NCBI GenBank assembly: GCA_045119215.1
Contig: JBGVDD010000130.1
Coordinates: 1-22,279, forward strand
Length of the DNA: 22,279 bases
Source of the DNA: RUG11237 sp045119215
GTDB lineage: Bacteria; Bacillota; Clostridia; Lachnospirales; Lachnospiraceae
Direction: 5' to 3'
How positions within the stretch are numbered: the stretch's first letter is position 1; each line of letters starts with the position of its first letter. A model generated the notes under the pieces. That model was not told the DNA's origin. It made no database searches and saw only the letters and a program-made list of their open reading frames with translations. Positions 21,115 through 22,279 of this stretch are shown in pieces. The position numbers and the translations under genes are program-made.

Positions 21115-22279
21115 ATGAGCAAACCATTGCCAATAGGGGTGGAAAATTTTGAAAAATTATGCACCGAAGAGTATTACTATGTGGATAAAACCATGCTTGT
21201 GAAAGAACTTCTGGAAAAAAAGTCGGATGTGAATCTATTTACACGCCCCCGGCGTTTTGGAAAGACACTGACCTTAAGTATGCTACAGTATTACTTTGAG
21301 GATGCCTATGATAAGAGAGGAAACAAGAGGGATTACAGCTATCTTTTTGAGGATAAAAAAATTGCCGCAGAAGATGAAAGATACAAAAAACATATGGGAC
21401 AGTATCCAGTGATTTCCTTGACCTTAAAGTCAGGAAAACAGGCTACCTTTGAGGGGTGTATGACTGCACTGAAGAATAATCTGGCGGATGAATTCGAACG
21501 CCATAGCTATATTTTAAAAGACTGTGTTATGTCGGCAAGAAAAAGAGAACGGTTTGAGGCATATATGGATGGGGAAGCCAGCATAGACGAATACAAGGAT
21601 TCCCTGAAATTTCTGTGCCGTTGTCTGGAGGACTGGCATGGAAAGAAGGCAATTGTATTATTAGATGAGTATGACGTGCCCTTAGAGGGGGCTTATTACT
21701 ATGGATTTTATGAAAAAATGGTGGATTTTATCCGGGGACTGTTTGAAGCTACCTTAAAGACAAACAGTAGTCTGTACTTTGCAGTGATTACCGGATGCCT
21801 TAGAATCTCCAAGGAATCTATTTTTACGGGGCTGAATAATCTGGAAATCAACTCGATTCTCACCATAGACTATGGGGAGTATTTTGGATTTACAGAGGAA
21901 GAGGTCTTAAATATGTGTAAGGATTACGATTTGTGTGATAAGTTTGAGGAGATGAGGGAGTGGTACAACGGATATCTCTTTGGAGATACCAATGTCTATA
22001 ATCCATGGAGTTGTATCAGGTATGTGAAAGCCCATGTGACAAAAAAAGATGTCTTTCCAGAGGCGTACTGGGTAAATACCAGCTCCAATTCCATTGTAAA
22101 AGATTTGATTGAACGGGCAGATGACAGTAAAAAGCAGATCATCGAGGATTTAATTGCAGGTGGTGAGATTACCATTCCGGTACATGAGGATATCACCTAT
22201 GGTGAGATTTATAAAAGTGAAGATAATCTGTGGAATTTTATGTTCTTTACAGGGTATTTCAAAAAGACAGGGGAAAGCT
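21115..22279 (+). CDS. AAA-ATPase-like protein (PF09820 type), cut by the window end
   Basis: At least 388 residues from ATG 21115, with AGGAGG (21101-21106) eight bases upstream; the frame is still open at the last base. The N-terminus PIGVENFEKLCTEEYYYVDKT is typical of the AAA-ATPase_like family. A divergent Walker A is RPRRFGKT (44-51), Walker B is IVLLDEYDVPL (180-190), and TGCLRISKESIFTGLNNL is the sensor-like block. WYNGYLFGDTNVYNPWS also matches. Full members are about 500-600 residues and usually carry a C-terminal PD-(D/E)XK nuclease-like domain, which would lie beyond the window. These genes are found in many copies in Lachnospiraceae and Bacteroidetes; their role is unknown. No own promoter is clear in the 26 bases after the preceding terminator. 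Confidence 0.9.
   Translation, partial: MSKPLPIGVENFEKLCTEEYYYVDKTMLVKELLEKKSDVNLFTRPRRFGKTLTLSMLQYYFEDAYDKRGNKRDYSYLFEDKKIAAEDERYKKHMGQYPVISLTLKSGKQATFEGCMTALKNNLADEFERHSYILKDCVMSARKRERFEAYMDGEASIDEYKDSLKFLCRCLEDWHGKKAIVLLDEYDVPLEGAYYYGFYEKMVDFIRGLFEATLKTNSSLYFAVITGCLRISKESIFTGLNNLEINSILTIDYGEYFGFTEEEVLNMCKDYDLCDKFEEMREWYNGYLFGDTNVYNPWSCIRYVKAHVTKKDVFPEAYWVNTSSNSIVKDLIERADDSKKQIIEDLIAGGEITIPVHEDITYGEIYKSEDNLWNFMFFTGYFKKTGES

Overview
The window looks like chromosomal DNA of a low-GC Clostridia member, most likely a Lachnospiraceae gut or fermentative anaerobe. The support is AT-rich sequence, strong AGGAGG-type ribosome binding sites, type I-alpha glutamine synthetase followed by an ANTAR regulator, the DapL route to meso-diaminopimelate, modular secreted proteins with Thr/Pro linkers, and a large DUF2298 (YYYxG-motif) membrane protein. 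The assignment rests on family knowledge; no rRNA or tRNA gene is present to confirm it. No insertion sequence, prophage gene or CRISPR array was seen, and no stretch over 300 bases lacks a gene.

Layout. 1-141 is the Gln-rich tail of an unidentified gene. Across a bidirectional terminator, 228-3182 (minus) encodes a secreted modular protein with a glycosidase-like C-terminal domain. hisC and a DUF368 (PopT-type) membrane protein form a short operon (3445-5401), followed by a convergent two-helix membrane protein of unknown role (5445-6068, minus). A methyltransferase gene and hslO (Hsp33) form an operon at 6313-7966, facing a small membrane-anchored FMN-binding-like protein (7997-8449, minus). 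A YtrA-type GntR repressor with its ABC ATPase and permease (8596-10455) sits behind a TTGACA promoter that is overlapped by a 38-bp near-perfect palindrome, the probable auto-operator. A toxin-antitoxin pair follows on the minus strand (RelB/DinJ-like antitoxin, PIN toxin; 10527-11236).

glnA, an ANTAR pseudo-receiver protein, dapF and dapL lie in one orientation with 39-54 bp gaps and no internal terminator (11418-15484), so nitrogen assimilation and lysine/peptidoglycan-precursor synthesis may be co-transcribed. Next is a secreted CAP-domain protein with a roughly 205-residue Thr/Pro/Lys repeat tract that contains a 132-bp tandem duplication (15660-17525). Directly behind it is a two-gene operon of a DPM1-like glycosyltransferase and an 865-residue DUF2298 protein (17706-21032). 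The window ends inside an AAA-ATPase-like gene (21115 onward).

The most intriguing reading is at 15.6-21.0 kb. A soluble polyprenyl-phosphate-sugar synthase-like enzyme, a large multi-spanning membrane protein of unknown function resembling GT-C glycosyltransferases in architecture, and a Thr-rich mucin-like secreted protein lie side by side. This suggests an undescribed lipid-linked surface glycosylation system, but that is inference from gene order and family resemblance. Other notable signals are the 38-bp operator, convergent terminators that contain the last codons of the opposing gene, and two unexplained hairpin regions upstream of hisC and of the methyltransferase gene.
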